A stretch of 64,000 nt of DNA, from positions 248,001-312,000 of the forward strand of contig NZ_JAKQZC010000002.1 in NCBI RefSeq assembly GCF_023736115.1, given 5' to 3'. This stretch comes from Salinicola avicenniae. Lineage in GTDB: Bacteria; Pseudomonadota; Gammaproteobacteria; Pseudomonadales; Halomonadaceae. Made by a program: the position numbers and the translations under genes. Below the pieces are notes generated by a model. It was not told the DNA's origin and searched no databases. It was given only the letters and a program-made list of their open reading frames with translations. This document shows positions 43,484 to 53,713 of the stretch, piece after piece (position 1 is the first letter of the stretch; every line of letters starts with the position of its first letter).

Positions 43484-44065
43484 CTACTGGCGAATGCCCT
43501 CAAGCACGATATACAGCTCGACGCTGTGCATCGGCTCGGCGAACTGACTCATGTCGATATCGAAATCGGCCAGATCGAGCGAGGTAGTCGCTTCGAACCC
43601 TTGGCGATAGCCACCCCACGGGTCCTCGCCGCCACCGATATGATCGACATCAAAGGCCACCGAGCGGGTCACACCGTGAATCGTCAAATCGCCGGTCATC
43701 TCGGCTTCATCGCCCGACTCGTCCACGTCGAACGCGGTTGCGTGAAAAGTCGCCTGAGGAAATTCGCTGGCGTTGAGAAAGTCGCTGCTCAGGATGTGCT
43801 TGTTACGCTCGGCATGGTTGGTCTCGAGGCTGTCAACATCGACGGTGACGTCGACCTGACTGTCGGCAGGCGACTCGGGATCATACTGAAAGCTGCCATC
43901 GAACGACTTGAAGTCCCCCAGGATGTAAGAGTAGCCAAGGTGGCTGATCTTGAACTGGACAAAGGCGTGCTGACCTTCGGTATCGATCTGGTAATCGGCG
44001 GCCTGGGCCAGCGGTACCGTAGAGGCGGCGGCGATCAGGGTCGCCAGCGCGGTCTTCTTCAACAT
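43484..44065 (-). CDS. yceI: YceI-family periplasmic lipid-binding protein
   Basis: 193 residues with a signal peptide ending at AQA (residue 22). Lipocalin-like YceI fold: YQIDTEGQHAFVQFKISHLG, FKSFDGSFQYDPESP, SSDFLNASEFPQATFHA, GDLTIHGVTRSVAFDV and a C-terminal beta strand. Family members bind isoprenoid or quinone-type lipids in the periplasm. It follows the cytochrome b561 gene yceJ by 95 bases on the same strand, as in E. coli, so a shared redox/lipid function is likely. Confidence 0.93.
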   Translation of the reverse strand: MLKKTALATLIAAASTVPLAQAADYQIDTEGQHAFVQFKISHLGYSYILGDFKSFDGSFQYDPESPADSQVDVTVDVDSLETNHAERNKHILSSDFLNASEFPQATFHATAFDVDESGDEAEMTGDLTIHGVTRSVAFDVDHIGGGEDPWGGYRQGFEATTSLDLADFDIDMSQFAEPMHSVELYIVLEGIRQ

Positions 44066-44160
44066 CTCGATCTCCTTCCTGGTGAATGGCGCAATGGATT
44101 GCGCGAGTCGGCGACGGGCATCGCCTGTCGGGGTATTGAACCAGCCCGGTTGTTCTGCTG

Positions 44161-44715
44161 TCAGCGCCGGCCTGCCGGGCGCGAGCGGAGCATGCGCATC
44201 AGCGTATCCTGACGGTCGATCCAGTGATGCTTGCAGGCCGCAAGCCCATGGCCCACGGCGAGGATGACTAACGCCCAGGCGGCGTAGCGGTGCACCTCGC
44301 CGGCCAGGACGGCCTGGTGCGGCAGCCCCTCGATCAGCGCCGGCGCGGTGAAGAAGTCGAAGACCGCGATCCCCTCTCCTTCTGCCGTGGATATCAGATA
44401 ACCGGAGAGCAGCGTCACGAACAGCAGCGCATAGATCAGGCCGTGGCCGACATGGGCCGCAGATCGCTCAAGTGCGCTACCGTGAGCGGCCGGGGTCGGC
44501 TGCAACAGACGCCAGACCACACGCAGCACGCTGATCAGCAGCACCAGTACGCCAACCGATTTATGCCACCACGGCGCCAGGTGATACCAGGTGTCGTAGT
44601 AGCCCAGACCGGTCATCCACCAACCCAGCCCAAACAGACCGAAGATGGCCAGGGCACTCAGCCAGTGAATGACGATGCTGACCCAGCCCCAGCCGTTGCG
44701 GGAATTGCCCCACAT
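44161..44715 (-). CDS. yceJ: Cytochrome b561 (YceJ/CybB-like)
   Basis: 184 residues from ATG 44715 (MWGNSRNGWGWVSI), with GAGGA seven bases upstream; the longer frame to 44835 is not expected to be translated. Four membrane helices with heme-ligand histidines in SIVIHWLSALAIFG, WWHKSVGVLVLLISVLR, AAHVGHGLIYALLFV and VHRYAAWALVILAVGHGLAA. Di-heme b-type cytochrome that probably passes electrons from quinol. Upstream partner of yceI. Confidence 0.92.
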   Translation of the reverse strand: MWGNSRNGWGWVSIVIHWLSALAIFGLFGLGWWMTGLGYYDTWYHLAPWWHKSVGVLVLLISVLRVVWRLLQPTPAAHGSALERSAAHVGHGLIYALLFVTLLSGYLISTAEGEGIAVFDFFTAPALIEGLPHQAVLAGEVHRYAAWALVILAVGHGLAACKHHWIDRQDTLMRMLRSRPAGRR

Positions 44716-44864
44716 CGCGTCGTCCTCGCAAGCGTTCTGGATGAGCATACGAGGGATCGCGCAGGGGCAACAGATAGCAATCAGTGAAAGGCGTGATGAC
44801 GGGAGAGAAACGCCCGGACAAACCGGCCATGACATCGCCCCGCCCTATTCAAAGGCGGAGCCAT

Positions 44865-44915
44865 TTCTAAACCACAGTCCGTTCTAAACCACGGCCTTTT
44901 CTCAACCACGGCCCT
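44865..44915. repeat. Three 17-bp tandem repeats
   Basis: TTCTAAACCACAGTCCG (44865-44881), TTCTAAACCACGGCCTT (44882-44898) and TTCTCAACCACGGCCCT (44899-44915). Lies between the metZ terminator and the upstream side of yceJ. No coding sense. Confidence 0.8.
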
Positions 44916-44943
44916 CCATCCCGAAAAGGCCCACTTCCAACAA

Positions 44944-44971
44944 AAAAGGGCCCGCCGTGGCGAGCCCTTTT
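44944..44971. terminator. Rho-independent terminator after metZ
   Basis: AAAAGGGC (44944-44951) and GCCCTTTT (44964-44971) flank an inner CGCC/GGCG stem with one mismatch. The U-rich end on the minus strand matches termination of metZ (stop at 45013). Confidence 0.85.
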
Positions 44972-45012
44972 CCCGGGAAGCGACGACGGCCGGCAGCCGT
45001 CGCGTCGAGACA

Positions 45013-46224
45013 TCACGAGTGCCGATCGAGCCCGCGCGCCAGATCCGCCTTGAGATCGTCGAGCGTTTCCAACCCGACGGCGAGCCGGATCAAACCGTCA
45101 CGAATGCCGGCGGACGCCCGCTGTTCGTCGCTCAGACGGCCGTGCGTCGTGGTGCCCGGGTGCGTGATGGTGGTCTTGACGTCACCCAGATTGCCGGTGA
45201 TCGACATCACGCGGGTGCTGTCGATCACCTGCCAGGCCGCCGCCTGCCCGCCTTTCACCTCGACCCCCATGACCGCACCGAAGCCCCGCTGCTGCTGACA
45301 GGCGAGCGCATGCTGCGGATGGCTCTCGAGCCCGCTGTAATAGACCCGCTCGACGGCCGGTTGCGTCTCGAGCCACTGTGCCAGTGCCAGTGCGTTGCGG
45401 CTGTGGGCCTCCATGCGCAGGCTGAGTGTTTCCAGGCCCTTCAGGAAGATCCAGGCGTTGAACGGGCTCATCGACGGGCCGCAGGTGCGCACGACGCCGA
45501 ACAGCTGCTCGAGCTCGGCATGGCGACCAACCACCGCCCCCCCGATCGCGCGCCCCTGGCCGTCGATATACTTGGTTGCGGAGTGAATCACCAGATCGGC
45601 ACCGAGATCGAGCGGTCGCTGCAGCGCCGGCGTCAGGAAGCAGTTGTCGATCGCCAACAGCGCGCCGTGACGGTGCGCCAGATCCGCCAGTGCAGCGATA
45701 TCGACCAGTTCGTTGAGCGGATTGGAAGGCGTCTCCGCGAACAGCAGCTTGGTCTTCGGCGTGATCGCCGCTTCCCAGCCCGCGAGATCGTTGAGTTCGA
45801 CATAGCGCGGCTTGATGCCGAACTTGGCGAGATACTTGTCGAACAGCGCGATGGTGGAACCGAAGACCGAACGCGAGACGATCACCTCGTCGCCCGCCTC
45901 GAGCAGCGCCAACGCCGTGGAGAGAATGGCCGCCATGCCGGAGCTGGTCGCGACGCAGCGTTCCCCGCCCTCCAGCGCCGCCAGGCGCTGCTCGAAGTTG
46001 CGCACCGTCGGATTGGTAAAGCGCGAGTAGACGTTGCCGGGTTCCTCACCCTTGAACTTGCGCGCGGCCTCCGCCGCACTGCCGTAGACGAAGCTGGAAG
46101 TCGGGAAGATCGGCTCGCCGTGCTCCTGCTCGTGGGTGCGCTCGTGGCCGGCCCGAATCGCCAGCGTCTCGAGGCCGAGCGTGCCGGGGTCGAAATCGGA
46201 CGAGGATGCGTCGTCGGAAATCAT
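45013..46224 (-). CDS. metZ: O-succinylhomoserine sulfhydrylase
   Basis: 403 residues from ATG 46224 (AGGAGT upstream). PLP enzyme of the Cys/Met metabolism family that makes homocysteine directly from O-succinylhomoserine and sulfide. GLETLAIRAGHERTHEQEHG, FPTSSFVYGSAAEAARKF, VYSRFTNPTVRNFEQRLAAL, IDNCFLTPALQRPLDLGADL, and PLP Lys in VIHSATKYIDGQGR. Follows purF by 105 bases on the same strand, as in Pseudomonas. Confidence 0.94.
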   Translation of the reverse strand: MISDDASSSDFDPGTLGLETLAIRAGHERTHEQEHGEPIFPTSSFVYGSAAEAARKFKGEEPGNVYSRFTNPTVRNFEQRLAALEGGERCVATSSGMAAILSTALALLEAGDEVIVSRSVFGSTIALFDKYLAKFGIKPRYVELNDLAGWEAAITPKTKLLFAETPSNPLNELVDIAALADLAHRHGALLAIDNCFLTPALQRPLDLGADLVIHSATKYIDGQGRAIGGAVVGRHAELEQLFGVVRTCGPSMSPFNAWIFLKGLETLSLRMEAHSRNALALAQWLETQPAVERVYYSGLESHPQHALACQQQRGFGAVMGVEVKGGQAAAWQVIDSTRVMSITGNLGDVKTTITHPGTTTHGRLSDEQRASAGIRDGLIRLAVGLETLDDLKADLARGLDRHS

Positions 46225-46329
46225 GTTTACTCCTGAAACGGCCCGCAAGCAGCTTGCCGGGCCGGGATGACGGATTATCGGCGTCAGCGGGCGCCTCGCC
46301 GTCGCGGCGCCTGTCGAGCAGACTCGCGG

Positions 46330-47856
46330 TCAGTCGTCTTCGCTGTCGTTGTGCAGGTCGACGACGGCGTTGAGACTCTCCTGCTGCTTGGCGGCGTCGT
46401 TGCGGGCCGCTTCCAGTGCCGCGAAATAGGCCTCGTCGACGTCGCCGGTCACATAGTTGCCATCGAACACCGAGCAGTCGAAATCTTTCAGCGCCGGATT
46501 CACCTCACGACAGGCCGTCTTGAGGTCTTCGAGATCCTGATAGATCAACCGATCGGCACCGATCAGTTCACCCACTTCGGCATCGCTACGGCCATGGGCA
46601 ATCAGCTCGGTTGCCACCGGCATATCGATACCGTAGACGTTGGGGTAGCGAACCGCCGGCGCGGCGGAGGCGAAGTAGACCTTGTTGGCACCGGCATCCC
46701 GGGCCATCTGGATGATCTGCTTGCAGGTCGTGCCGCGCACGATGGAGTCGTCAACCAGCATCACGTTCTTGCCAGCGAATTCGCTGGCGATCGCGTTGAG
46801 CTTCTGACGCACCGACTTCTTGCGCTGCGTCTGCCCCGGCATGATGAAGGTGCGGCCGATATAGCGGTTCTTCATGAAGCCTTCGCGGAAGGTCACGCCG
46901 ATGTGCTGGGCCAGCTCGAGCGCCGTGGTACGCGAGGTATCCGGGATCGGGATGACCACGTCGATGTCGTGATCCGGCCACTCGCGCTGGATGCGATCGC
47001 CCAGCTTGCGCCCCATCTGCATGCGTGTGCCATAGACATAGGCACCGTCGAGCATGGAGTCGGGCCGCGCCAGATAGACATGCTCGAAGATGCACGGCGT
47101 CAGCAGCGGAGAGTCGGCGCACTGCTGGGTATGCACGTTCTTCTGCATGTCGACGAAGATCGCCTCACCCGGTGCGAGATCGCGCACCAGCTCGAAGCCG
47201 CCGACATCCAGCGCCACCGACTCGGAGGCGATCATCACCTCTTCGCTCGCCTCACCCTGCTCGTCGACGCCGGCACGAGTGCCGTAGACCACCGGCCGGA
47301 TGCCGTGCGGATCGCGGAAGGCGACCAGGCCGAAGCCGTTGATGATGGCTACCGCCGCATAGCCGCCGCGGCAGCGGCGATGCACGCGTCGGACCGCGTC
47401 GAAGATATCTTCCGGTGAAAGATAGAGCCCCTGCTTGCCCAGCTCGTGCGCGAAGACGTTGAGCAGGACCTCCGAGTCCGAACTGGTGTTGATGTGACGC
47501 AGGTCGGAGGAGAACAGCTCCTGCTTGAGCTGGTCGGAGTTGGTCAGGTTGCCGTTGTGCGCCAGGGTAATGCCGTAGGGCGAGTTGACGTAGAACGGCT
47601 GGGATTCGGCCTCGCTCGCCGACCCGGCAGTCGGGTAACGCACGTGGCCGATACCCAGATTGCCCTGAAGACGCTTCATGTGGCGCGTGTGGAATACGTC
47701 GCGCACCAGACCGTTGTTCTTGCGCAGCAGAAAACGACCGTCATCCCAGGTCATCATGCCGGCGGCGTCCTGTCCGCGGTGCTGCAAAACCGTCAGTGCA
47801 TCATAGATAGACTGATTGACCGCTTCATTGGCCATGAGGCCCACGATACCGCACAT
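46330..47856 (-). CDS. purF: Amidophosphoribosyltransferase
   Basis: 508 residues. First step of purine synthesis: PRPP plus glutamine to phosphoribosylamine. Processed N-terminus [15 protein letters not shown] with nucleophile Cys2; glutaminase part with [14 protein letters not shown] and [10 protein letters not shown]; PRTase part with the PRPP loop [16 protein letters not shown]. Length as in E. coli (505). Downstream of cvpA by 30 bases, the classic cvpA-purF order. Confidence 0.97.
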   Translation of the reverse strand: MCGIVGLMANEAVNQSIYDALTVLQHRGQDAAGMMTWDDGRFLLRKNNGLVRDVFHTRHMKRLQGNLGIGHVRYPTAGSASEAESQPFYVNSPYGITLAHNGNLTNSDQLKQELFSSDLRHINTSSDSEVLLNVFAHELGKQGLYLSPEDIFDAVRRVHRRCRGGYAAVAIINGFGLVAFRDPHGIRPVVYGTRAGVDEQGEASEEVMIASESVALDVGGFELVRDLAPGEAIFVDMQKNVHTQQCADSPLLTPCIFEHVYLARPDSMLDGAYVYGTRMQMGRKLGDRIQREWPDHDIDVVIPIPDTSRTTALELAQHIGVTFREGFMKNRYIGRTFIMPGQTQRKKSVRQKLNAIASEFAGKNVMLVDDSIVRGTTCKQIIQMARDAGANKVYFASAAPAVRYPNVYGIDMPVATELIAHGRSDAEVGELIGADRLIYQDLEDLKTACREVNPALKDFDCSVFDGNYVTGDVDEAYFAALEAARNDAAKQQESLNAVVDLHNDSEDD

Positions 47857-47886
47857 GCCGCCTTACCTCGCTTGATTGCACCCGGG

Positions 47887-48489
47887 TCAGGGTGCCGGTT
47901 GTTCGGCCGGGGTGGGTGCCACGCCCTGACCGCTCTGCTTGGATAGTGAATTGTCCCTGCCCGGCAACGTCAGGGGAAGCTGACGCATGGCGTCCTCCGC
48001 TGCCGAGGCGTCAACGTCCCAGCTCTGAAGCTGGACCACGGCCCAGTCGCGAAGCGACTCGAACGAGGGCCTGAGCTGTGCCTGCTGCCAGGCGTTGAGC
48101 TGCGAAAGCGGCGTCAGTCCGATCACGACCGTGGCGATGACGAGGATCGCCGCGCCGCGCATGACGCCGAAGACAGCGCCTGCCACGCGGTTGAAGAAGC
48201 CCATGCCGACCCACTCGATCGCCGCGTTGAGCAGGCGAATGAGGAAACCGCAGATCATCACCACGACGAAGATGATCAGAACGAACGCCAATACGAGCCG
48301 CGCGTCCGGATGCGAAATATAGTCTGTCAGCGCATCGGCGATCGGCGCGGCGAAGACACGCGCCGCCAGCAGTGCGACGATCCACGCGCCCAACCCCAGA
48401 GCCTCTCTCACCAGACCGCGCATGAAACCCGCCAGCATGGAAATCGTCAATGCCAGCAGGAAAACGTAGTCGAGCCAGGTCAGCGTCAT
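47887..48489 (-). CDS. cvpA: CvpA-family membrane protein
   Basis: 200 residues with four membrane helices: LDYVFLLALTISMLAGFMRG, LGAWIVALLAARVFAAPI, LVLAFVLIIFVVVMICGFL and GVMRGAAILVIATVVIGL, followed by a soluble tail with low-complexity end. LDYVFL...GFMRGLVREA is the CvpA signature. Needed for colicin V production in E. coli and linked to envelope stress, mechanism unknown. Start overlaps the dedD stop by one base (TGATG). Confidence 0.94.
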   Translation of the reverse strand: MTLTWLDYVFLLALTISMLAGFMRGLVREALGLGAWIVALLAARVFAAPIADALTDYISHPDARLVLAFVLIIFVVVMICGFLIRLLNAAIEWVGMGFFNRVAGAVFGVMRGAAILVIATVVIGLTPLSQLNAWQQAQLRPSFESLRDWAVVQLQSWDVDASAAEDAMRQLPLTLPGRDNSLSKQSGQGVAPTPAEQPAP

Positions 48490-49223
48490 CAGTTCCCCGG
48501 GTTCCGGATCAGCAGGCCCTGAATGTTGACCGCCTGCTTGAGCTCCGAACGCGCCTGCTCACCGGCATCGGAGGAATCGAACGGCCCGACATAGACAGTC
48601 GTCAGGTTGTTGTCACGGGGCTGCGAATAGGCCGAAAAGCCCTCGTCCTTCAATTGCTGCGTCAGCCGGCTGGCGTTATCGGCCTGGCCGAAACTGCCCA
48701 CCTGCACGACCCAGCCGCCGCCGCTGCTCGCCGGCGTGCGCTGCGGCGCGGCTGTCGAGGAGGAGGCGTCGGTCTCCGCATTGCGTTCGGCACTCGACTG
48801 CGCCAGCTCGGCGATCGGATCGGCACGCGGCTCATCCCGCGCCGTTGCAGGCGCGCTCTGACTGCCGGTGTCGCCATCGTTGTCGCTTGCAGCCTCATCG
48901 GCACCACCTTGTTCACCATCCTCAGGCGCTGCGTTACCGGCAAAGGTATCCTCGCTGCCGCCGCCAAGCTGCGCGCGGGTGTCCGGCTCCGGCACGGCTT
49001 CCTGGGCGCGATTCTCGCCGGAAGCCACGGATGCCGGAGGCTGCGGCGACTCGATGATGCGCTGCCGTGTCTCACCGCCCTCGATCGGCTGTTCGATCAC
49101 CATGACAGGTTCCGGTTCCTGCTCGCGCGGCGCCGGGTCGTCGAAGAGCATCGGCAGGAAAATGGCCCCTAGCGCCACCAGAATGACCGCGCCGCTGATA
49201 CGTTCACGCCATCCATATTTCAT
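48489..49223 (-). CDS. dedD: SPOR-domain protein DedD
   Basis: 244 residues from ATG 49223 (GGAGG ten bases upstream). Short cytoplasmic start, one membrane helix (ISGAVILVALGAIFLPMLF), a long acidic Ala/Glu/Asp-rich linker, and a C-terminal SPOR domain (WVVQVGSFGQADNASRLTQQ, TTVYVGPFDSSDAGEQARSE) that binds denuded septal peptidoglycan. Cell-division accessory protein. Coupled to cvpA. Confidence 0.9.
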   Translation of the reverse strand: MKYGWRERISGAVILVALGAIFLPMLFDDPAPREQEPEPVMVIEQPIEGGETRQRIIESPQPPASVASGENRAQEAVPEPDTRAQLGGGSEDTFAGNAAPEDGEQGGADEAASDNDGDTGSQSAPATARDEPRADPIAELAQSSAERNAETDASSSTAAPQRTPASSGGGWVVQVGSFGQADNASRLTQQLKDEGFSAYSQPRDNNLTTVYVGPFDSSDAGEQARSELKQAVNIQGLLIRNPGN

Positions 49224-49293
49224 CGGACCGGTACCTCCTTGGACAAGCTTCGACGGCACGCCACGTCGTGGGCCACCGCCGGGTTACGCAGAA

Positions 49294-50589
49294 TCATGTC
49301 GTCTCGAGCGCCGCCAGCGCCTCGGCGACGGTCAGAAAAGAACCACAGACCAGTATCTCGTCGTCCGCGCTCGCCTGCGCTGTCAACCAGGCCACGCCAG
49401 CGGTCGGGGTTGCCGCCGGCGGCAAGGTTGCATAACCCTCGTCCGCCAGCAGTGCGGCCAATGACGCCCCATCGCGACCCCGCGCACCTTCCAAGCCCAC
49501 CGGCAGCCAGGCATCGATGACCGGCGCCAGCGCTGCGGCCACGGCCGCTGCATCCTTGTCGGCCAGCATGCCAAGCAAGGCGATGCGGCGCGCGGGCCGT
49601 TCACGCCGGGCCAGCCGCGATGCCACATAGGCCGCTGCATGCGGGTTATGCGCTACATCGAGACACCAGTTGCCCAGCCACTGCAGGCGCCCCGGCAGCG
49701 CGACCGAGGCCAGCGCCGTCCGGACCGAACCGGCCTCTGGCGTCACATCACAGAGTGCGAGCACCTGCAGTGCGACGGCGGCATTGTCGAGCGGCAGACC
49801 GGGGTCGGGCAGGCCCACCAGGACCCGCTGGCGGCCGGTGCCATCAACACCCGCCCAGGTCCAGCGGCCTTCATCACCGTCGTCCGGTTCGGCATCCAGG
49901 GCGGCGTCCGTATGGTCGAAATCACGCCCAAGCCAATGCGCCCGCACGCCCAGCGCATCGATACGCGTCGAGACGCTCTGCGGCAGCGAACGACTGCCCA
50001 GCACGGCGGGACGACCGGCACGCAGAATGCCCGCCTTCTCGAAGCCGATCCCCTCGAGATCGTCACCCAGAAAGTCGGCGTGATCGCGAGCGATCGTGGT
50101 CACCACGGCAATATCGCTGTCGATCACGTTGACGGCATCCAGGCGACCGCCGAGACCCACCTCAAGAATGGCGAGTTCGGGGTGCACGTCGGCAATCGCC
50201 ACCAGCGCGGCCAGCGTACCGGCCTCGAAATAGGTCAGACTGATCGGGTCGCCGTCGAGGCGCGCCTGCTCGACGCGTTCGAAGGCGGCAACCAGCGTAT
50301 CGTCATCGGTTGGCGTGCCGTCGAAACAGAGGCGCTCGTTATAGCGCAGCAGATGCGGAGAGGTATAGCTGGCGGTGCTCAGACCATGCGCTCGCGCAAG
50401 GCGCTCGAGCATGGCCACGGTCGACCCCTTGCCATTGGTGCCCGCCACGGTGACGACACGCGTCGCCAGCGGCGCGGCGGTCAACTGCAGCCGTTCGGCG
50501 ACCGCCGCCACGCGCTCGAGACCGAGATCGATGGCGACGGGGTGCTGGCTTTCCAGACGGACGAGCCAGTCGTCGAGAGTGGCACTCAT
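49294..50589 (-). CDS. folC: Dihydrofolate synthase / folylpolyglutamate synthase
   Basis: 431 residues. Mur-ligase-like ATP enzyme adding glutamate to dihydropteroate and folate. P-loop VVTVAGTNGKGSTVAML, substrate-binding SYTSPHLLRYNERL, ILEVGLGGRLDAVNVID and TTIARDHADFLGDDLEGI. C-terminal GNWCLDVAHNPHAAAYVASR. Separated from accD by 15 bases, same order as in Pseudomonas and E. coli. Confidence 0.96.
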   Translation of the reverse strand: MSATLDDWLVRLESQHPVAIDLGLERVAAVAERLQLTAAPLATRVVTVAGTNGKGSTVAMLERLARAHGLSTASYTSPHLLRYNERLCFDGTPTDDDTLVAAFERVEQARLDGDPISLTYFEAGTLAALVAIADVHPELAILEVGLGGRLDAVNVIDSDIAVVTTIARDHADFLGDDLEGIGFEKAGILRAGRPAVLGSRSLPQSVSTRIDALGVRAHWLGRDFDHTDAALDAEPDDGDEGRWTWAGVDGTGRQRVLVGLPDPGLPLDNAAVALQVLALCDVTPEAGSVRTALASVALPGRLQWLGNWCLDVAHNPHAAAYVASRLARRERPARRIALLGMLADKDAAAVAAALAPVIDAWLPVGLEGARGRDGASLAALLADEGYATLPPAATPTAGVAWLTAQASADDEILVCGSFLTVAEALAALETT

Positions 50590-50604
50590 GAGGTCGGCAT
50601 CGCC

Positions 50605-51546
50605 TTATCGTGACGTCTGCGAGAGATCCGACTCATCGCTGAGCGGTGAAAAATCCGCCGCCGATTCGTCCTGCGGCGCGTCGCCGGCAAGCGGCTGGTG
50701 GGTCAGCTTGCGCAGCACACTGCCGAGGCGCTCGCGCAGTTCCGGGCGAGCGACGATCATGTCGACGGTGCCATGCTCGAGCAGGAATTCACTGCGCTGG
50801 AAACCTTCCGGCAGCTTCTCGCGGACCGTCTGTTCGATGACGCGCGGACCGGCGAAACCGATCAGCGCATTGGGCTCGGCCACGTTGAGGTCACCCAGCA
50901 TGGCCAGCGACGCGGAGACACCGCCAAAGACGGGGTCAGTCAGCACGGAGATATAGGGCACGCCGGCCTGCTTGAGTTTCTCGAGCGCTGCCGAGGTCTT
51001 GGCCATCTGCATCAGCGAGAACAGCGCTTCCTGCATGCGAGCGCCGCCGGAAGCCGCGAAACAGACCAGCGGAATCTCTTCCTCGAGCGCCAGGGTCGCC
51101 GCGCGCACGAATTTCTCGCCGACGATGGCCCCCATCGAACCGCCCATGAACGAGAATTCAAATGCCACTGCCACGACCGGCAGGCCGTCCAGCGTACCGC
51201 GCATCGCGATCAGCGCGTCATTCTCGTCGGTCGCCTTCTGAGCCGCCGCCAGACGATCCTTGTACTTCTTGGAGTCGCGGAACTTGAGCCGATCACTCGG
51301 CTGCAGGTCGCCCGCAATCTCCTCACGTCCCTCGGCATCGAGGAACCAGTTGAGACGTTTGCGTGCCGTCAGACGCAGGTGATGCTGACACTTGGGGCAC
51401 ACGTTCTGGTGCTTTTCCAGCTCGGGGAGATAGAGCACCGCCTCGCAGCTCGGGCACTTGCGCCAGAGGCCGTCCGGCACGCTGGCACGGCGGTCATTGC
51501 GCTGAACGCGGCTCATCGACGGAACGATCTTGTCTAGCCAGCTCAT
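50605..51546 (-). CDS. accD: Acetyl-CoA carboxylase carboxyltransferase subunit beta
   Basis: 313 residues. Four-Cys zinc finger [20 protein letters not shown] followed by PKC, then the crotonase-like domain with [38 protein letters not shown] and [18 protein letters not shown]. Works with AccA, which is not in this window, to carboxylate acetyl-CoA to malonyl-CoA. The C-terminal acidic Ser-rich tail (about 290-313) is an addition over the E. coli enzyme. Confidence 0.97.
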   Translation of the reverse strand: MSWLDKIVPSMSRVQRNDRRASVPDGLWRKCPSCEAVLYLPELEKHQNVCPKCQHHLRLTARKRLNWFLDAEGREEIAGDLQPSDRLKFRDSKKYKDRLAAAQKATDENDALIAMRGTLDGLPVVAVAFEFSFMGGSMGAIVGEKFVRAATLALEEEIPLVCFAASGGARMQEALFSLMQMAKTSAALEKLKQAGVPYISVLTDPVFGGVSASLAMLGDLNVAEPNALIGFAGPRVIEQTVREKLPEGFQRSEFLLEHGTVDMIVARPELRERLGSVLRKLTHQPLAGDAPQDESAADFSPLSDESDLSQTSR

Positions 51547-51628
51547 GTCAGGAACGATTCCCTAATTGACGAAAACAAAGTATTGCGAAAACCGAAGACG
51601 GCGATGATACCAGAACGTCGCCGGCCGC

Positions 51629-52471
51629 TCAGGCGGATGCCTCGCTATCCAGTGCCTGGCGCATCTCGCCGAGAATGGCCTTGAGCGCAGCGGGGATCGT
51701 CTCTGGCGTCTCTGCACGCTCGGCGATACGTCCGACTAGGGCACTGCCGACGATAACGCCATCGGCTACCCGGCTGATCGCCGCCGCCGAGGCGCCGTCG
51801 CGGATACCGAAACCGACGCAGAGCGGGAGGTCCGTCAGGCGACGCAACCGGGCGAGCTGCTCGCCCACAGCCTCGGCGTCCAGCGTCGCGGCCCCGGTCA
51901 CGCCTTTCAGCGAGACATAGTAGAGGTAGCCTTGCCCGTGGTCGCATATTGTAGCGGCGCGCGACTCGGAAGTGGTAGGCGCGAGCAGGAAGATCGACTG
52001 CAGCGCGTGCTCCGCGAACAGGGCACTGTTTTCGCCCATCTCCTCCGGTGGCATGTCGACGGCCAGAAAACCGTCGACACCGCTGGCCTGCGCCTGGCGG
52101 GCGAACTCGCGATAGCCCATGCGCTCGACCGGATTGAGGTAACCCATCAGCACCACCGGGGTCTCGCTGTCGCGCTCGCGGAACGCCGCGACCATGTCGA
52201 GCACGTCAACCAGGCGGGTGCCGTGCACCAGCGCCCGCTCGCATGCCTTCTGGATCACCGGGCCGTCGGCCATCGGGTCCGAGAACGGCACGCCGAGTTC
52301 GATGACATCAGCCCCCGCCTCGACGCAGGCATGCATGAAGTCGACGGTATGCGACGGCGCCGGGTCCCCCGCCGTGATGTAGGGGATCAGCGCCTTGCGG
52401 CCCTCGGCCTTGAGCGTGGCGAAGCGCCGGTCGATGCGATTGTGTTGACTGAAATCTGAACTGGATGGCAT
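51629..52471 (-). CDS. trpA: Tryptophan synthase alpha chain
   Basis: 280 residues from ATG 52471, with GGGGA five bases upstream; a TTG 18 bases earlier is not needed. Cleaves indoleglycerol phosphate to indole. [39 protein letters not shown] (catalytic Glu and Asp) and [24 protein letters not shown]. Lies 14 bases after trpB. Confidence 0.96.
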   Translation of the reverse strand: MPSSSDFSQHNRIDRRFATLKAEGRKALIPYITAGDPAPSHTVDFMHACVEAGADVIELGVPFSDPMADGPVIQKACERALVHGTRLVDVLDMVAAFRERDSETPVVLMGYLNPVERMGYREFARQAQASGVDGFLAVDMPPEEMGENSALFAEHALQSIFLLAPTTSESRAATICDHGQGYLYYVSLKGVTGAATLDAEAVGEQLARLRRLTDLPLCVGFGIRDGASAAAISRVADGVIVGSALVGRIAERAETPETIPAALKAILGEMRQALDSEASA

Positions 52472-52485
52472 GTCGGTCCCCGCCG

Positions 52486-53700
52486 TCAAAACTCGATGCC
52501 GTCGATCTTGGCGACGGTATGAATGTCCTTGTCACCCCGACCGGACAGGTTGACGACGATATGCTGATCGGGTCGCATCTCTGCCGCCAGCTTCTTGGCA
52601 TGCGCCAGGGCGTGCGCGGATTCGAGCGCCGGCATGATGCCCTCGACGCAGGTCAGCTCGCGGAAGGCGGCCAGCACGTCATCGTCGTCGGCGGCCACGT
52701 AGTTGACCCGGCCGACGTCTTTCCACAGGGCATGCTCCGGTCCGACGCCCGGATAATCGAGTCCGGCGGAGACGGAGTGCGTGTCGGCAATCTGGCCGCC
52801 CTCGTCGGACATCAGATAGGTGCGATTGCCATGCAGCACGCCCTGGGGCGCGTTCGAGGTCAGCGGCGCGGCGTGACGGCCGGAGGCGACACCATCGCCG
52901 CCGGCTTCGACGCCATACATGCGCACGTCGTCATCCTCGACGAACGGATAGAACAGCCCCATGGCGTTGGAACCGCCACCGACACAGGCAACCAGCGCAT
53001 CCGGCAGGCGGCCGATCTGTTCGAGCGACTGACGCCGAGCCTCGCGGCCGACAACCGCGTTGAAGTCGCGCACCAGCATCGGATAGGGGTGCGGCCCGGC
53101 CACGGTGCCGATGATGTAGAAGGTATCGTCGACATTGGTGACCCAGTCGCGCAACGCTTCGTTCATCGCATCCTTGAGCGTGCGCGAGCCGGACTCGACC
53201 GGCACCACGCTGGCCCCGAGCAGGCGCATGCGATAGACGTTGAGCTTCTGCCGCTCGACGTCTTCCGCGCCCATGTAGACCTCGCACTGGAGACCGAGGC
53301 GCGCGGCAACCGTCGCGGTGGCCACGCCGTGCTGGCCGGCACCGGTCTCGGCGATCACCCGCGGCTTGCCGGACTTCTTGGCCAGCAGCGCCTGCCCGAT
53401 GGTGTTGTTTACCTTGTGCGCGCCGGTGTGGTTGAGATCCTCGCGCTTGAGCCAGATCTGCGCGCCGCCGATCTCGCGCGACCAGCGCTCGGCGTGGTAA
53501 AGCGGCGACGGGCGACCCACGTAGTGCGTCAGATCGCGGTCGAATTCAGCCTGGAAGTCGGGATCGTCCTTCAGGCTGGCGTAGATGTTCTCGAGCTCCT
53601 CGAGCGCAAAGCTCAGCGTCTCGGAGACGAAGCGGCCACCGTAGGGGCCGAAGTGGCCGCGAGCGTCCGGCAGTTGCGTCAAATCGTGGAATCGGCTCAC
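52486..53700 (-). CDS. trpB: Tryptophan synthase beta chain
   Basis: 404 residues if started at the GTG at 53700, which has GAGGG seven bases upstream and gives the family-typical beginning [20 protein letters not shown]. The open frame reaches back into trpF, but longer starts would overlap trpF. PLP Lys in [49 protein letters not shown]. Condenses indole with serine. Order trpF-trpB-trpA with 13-14-base gaps forms one unit. Confidence 0.94.
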   Translation of the reverse strand: MSRFHDLTQLPDARGHFGPYGGRFVSETLSFALEELENIYASLKDDPDFQAEFDRDLTHYVGRPSPLYHAERWSREIGGAQIWLKREDLNHTGAHKVNNTIGQALLAKKSGKPRVIAETGAGQHGVATATVAARLGLQCEVYMGAEDVERQKLNVYRMRLLGASVVPVESGSRTLKDAMNEALRDWVTNVDDTFYIIGTVAGPHPYPMLVRDFNAVVGREARRQSLEQIGRLPDALVACVGGGSNAMGLFYPFVEDDDVRMYGVEAGGDGVASGRHAAPLTSNAPQGVLHGNRTYLMSDEGGQIADTHSVSAGLDYPGVGPEHALWKDVGRVNYVAADDDDVLAAFRELTCVEGIMPALESAHALAHAKKLAAEMRPDQHIVVNLSGRGDKDIHTVAKIDGIEF

Positions 53701-53713
53701 GAAGGGACCCTCA

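Noticed and set aside
45019-46236. 405-codon plus-strand frame opposite metZ
   Set aside because: Antisense to a clear PLP enzyme; no domain features.
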